Positions 15,152-15,903 of a stretch of DNA of 15,903 bases are shown one piece after another (positions within the stretch are counted from its first letter, which is position 1; every line of letters begins with the position of its first letter). Source of the DNA: an uncultured Fibrobacter sp. Its GTDB lineage: Bacteria > Fibrobacterota > Fibrobacteria > Fibrobacterales > Fibrobacteraceae. The stretch covers positions 1 to 15,903 of the forward strand of contig NZ_CALEFV010000292.1 in assembly GCF_937877005.1 (NCBI RefSeq). The letters run 5' to 3'. Made by a program: the position numbers and the translations under genes. Under the pieces are notes generated by a model, which saw only the letters and a program-made list of their open reading frames with translations, ran no database searches and was not told the DNA's origin.

Positions 15152-15903
15152 ATCCTGTTCACCCGCAAGGGAGTGAATCACGGCACCGGCCCCCAGGAAG
15201 AGGGCGGCCTTGAAGAAGGCGTGGGTGAACACGTGGAAGATAGAAGCGTCGAAAGCGAAAGCGCCTGCGGCCATGAACATGTAACCGAGCTGAGAAATCG
15301 TCGAGTAGGCAAGCACCTTCTTGATGTCGTTCTGGAAAAGTCCTGCGACAGCAGCCCAGAAGGCAGTCAGCATACCCACAATCAAGATAATCACGAGAGC
15401 TTCGGGAATCACCGAGAACATGCGACTGAGGCGTGCAAGCAGATAAACGCCCGAGGTCACCATGGTTGCAGCATGGATAAGGGCCGACACAGGAGTCGGA
15501 CCGGCCATGGCATCCGGGAGCCAGGTGAGGAGCGGAATCTGGGCAGACTTACCCGTGCAACCGACGAAGAACAAGAGGCCCGCAATCATCAAGATCGGAG
15601 CGGCAAGTTCCACATGGCCACCGGCAATCAGCATTTCGATGAACTTGTTCAATGCATCGTAATTGAGGATAGCGGAGCCGCCCAAAGTGGCAAGGCAAAG
15701 CATTCCGAGCAGGAATCCGATATCGCCCACGCGGTTCACAATGAATGCCTTGTTCGCAGCCTTGCAGTTGTTCAAGTCGTGGTTCCAGAAACCGATAAGC
15801 AAGTAAGAGCAGAGACCCACGCCTTCCCAACCGAGGAAGGTGAGCAGCAGGCTGTCGGAGAGCACAAGCACGACCATGCTGAACAGGAACAGGTTGATGT
15901 AGG
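15098..15903 (-). CDS. nuoL: NADH-quinone oxidoreductase subunit L fragment, both ends missing
   Basis: NuoL is the distal proton-pumping membrane subunit of respiratory complex I. The frame enters from the window edge with YINLFLFSM and shows LGWEGVGLCSYLLIGFW (key Glu), TGKSAQIPLLTWLPDAMAGP (key Lys), SALIHAATMVTSGVYL, DIKKVLAYSTISQLGYMF and THAFFKAALFLGAGAVIH. These correspond to roughly residues 120-385 of a protein over 600 long. Homology stops after GEQDMRR, just where the family continues with Met-Gly-Gly. The frame then runs about 14 unrelated codons to a stop at 15098, on DNA that belongs to the opposite-strand gene. The C-terminal helices and the long lateral helix are absent, so this copy could not be functional as shown. 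Confidence 0.93.
   Translation of the reverse strand, partial: YINLFLFSMVVLVLSDSLLLTFLGWEGVGLCSYLLIGFWNHDLNNCKAANKAFIVNRVGDIGFLLGMLCLATLGGSAILNYDALNKFIEMLIAGGHVELAAPILMIAGLLFFVGCTGKSAQIPLLTWLPDAMAGPTPVSALIHAATMVTSGVYLLARLSRMFSVIPEALVIILIVGMLTAFWAAVAGLFQNDIKKVLAYSTISQLGYMFMAAGAFAFDASIFHVFTHAFFKAALFLGAGAVIHSLAGEQDMRRIQIRETILGRTKNR
15141..15151. other. Breakpoint palindrome between the + strand unknown gene and - strand nuoL
   Basis: ATGCGACGCAT is a perfect inverted repeat around one central base. On the - strand it encodes the last nuoL-like residues (M-R-R and the AT of the next expected Met codon). On the + strand it encodes the last plausible residues of the unknown gene. Such short inverted microhomology is what one expects at an inversion or at an inverted chimeric join. 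Confidence 0.6.

Noticed and set aside
15152..15903. Continuation of the + strand frame from 14513 to the window end
   Set aside because: The DNA here clearly encodes nuoL on the other strand. The + translation becomes His/Gln/Glu-rich with no structure-like pattern, so the open frame is accidental.

Overview
The window reads as a stretch of chromosome from a Gram-negative bacterium, most likely a Fibrobacter-like member of the Fibrobacterota. This is inferred from two signal-peptidase II lipoproteins, an apparent outer-membrane protein, a FabV/TER-type enoyl reductase, a DUF4416 gene, an Nuo-type complex I gene and an A/T-rich promoter style around GC-balanced genes. The taxon call rests on pattern recognition, not on a database match. 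Genes are tightly packed. No gap reaches 300 bases, and I saw no rRNA, tRNA, CRISPR array or insertion sequence.

Layout. (1) 2-1888 (+): the C-terminal three quarters of the disaggregase ClpB, its 5' end outside the window, followed by a hairpin terminator shared with the convergent operon. (2) 3898-1980 (-): hisC then hisN, a two-gene operon for two consecutive late steps of histidine synthesis. (3) 3945-4649 (+): an exported, probably beta-rich envelope protein, divergent from hisC. (4) 6995-4659 (-): full-length ComEC, the DNA-uptake channel with its metallo-beta-lactamase domain. (5) 7064-10868 (+): four closely spaced genes: a zincin lipoprotein, a DUF4416 protein, a membrane-anchored HExxH peptidase and an asparaginase. 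A REP-like palindrome forms the end of the DUF4416 gene. (6) 12142-10937 (-): fabV with its own terminator. (7) 12308-14501 (+), divergent from fabV: dtd, a lipoprotein with two CxxC pairs, and psd, then the start of an unrecognised gene at 14513. (8) 15903 to about 15141 (-): the middle of nuoL.

The most notable feature is at about 15141-15151. The unrecognised + strand gene and nuoL on the - strand run head-on into each other there and both lose their 3' ends, at an 11-base palindrome. nuoL homology stops mid-protein, so this is either a real inversion that broke nuoL or a chimeric/assembly join. Order to the right of this point should not be trusted until checked.

Two promoter patterns recur. 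hisC and fabV share a GCTAA(A/G)TTT...GGCGC block upstream of a leader with a Shine-Dalgarno sequence. Three + strand genes (3945, 12308, 12774) have a TATTTT/TATATT hexamer ending only 7-8 bases before the ATG, which would give leaderless or nearly leaderless mRNAs.
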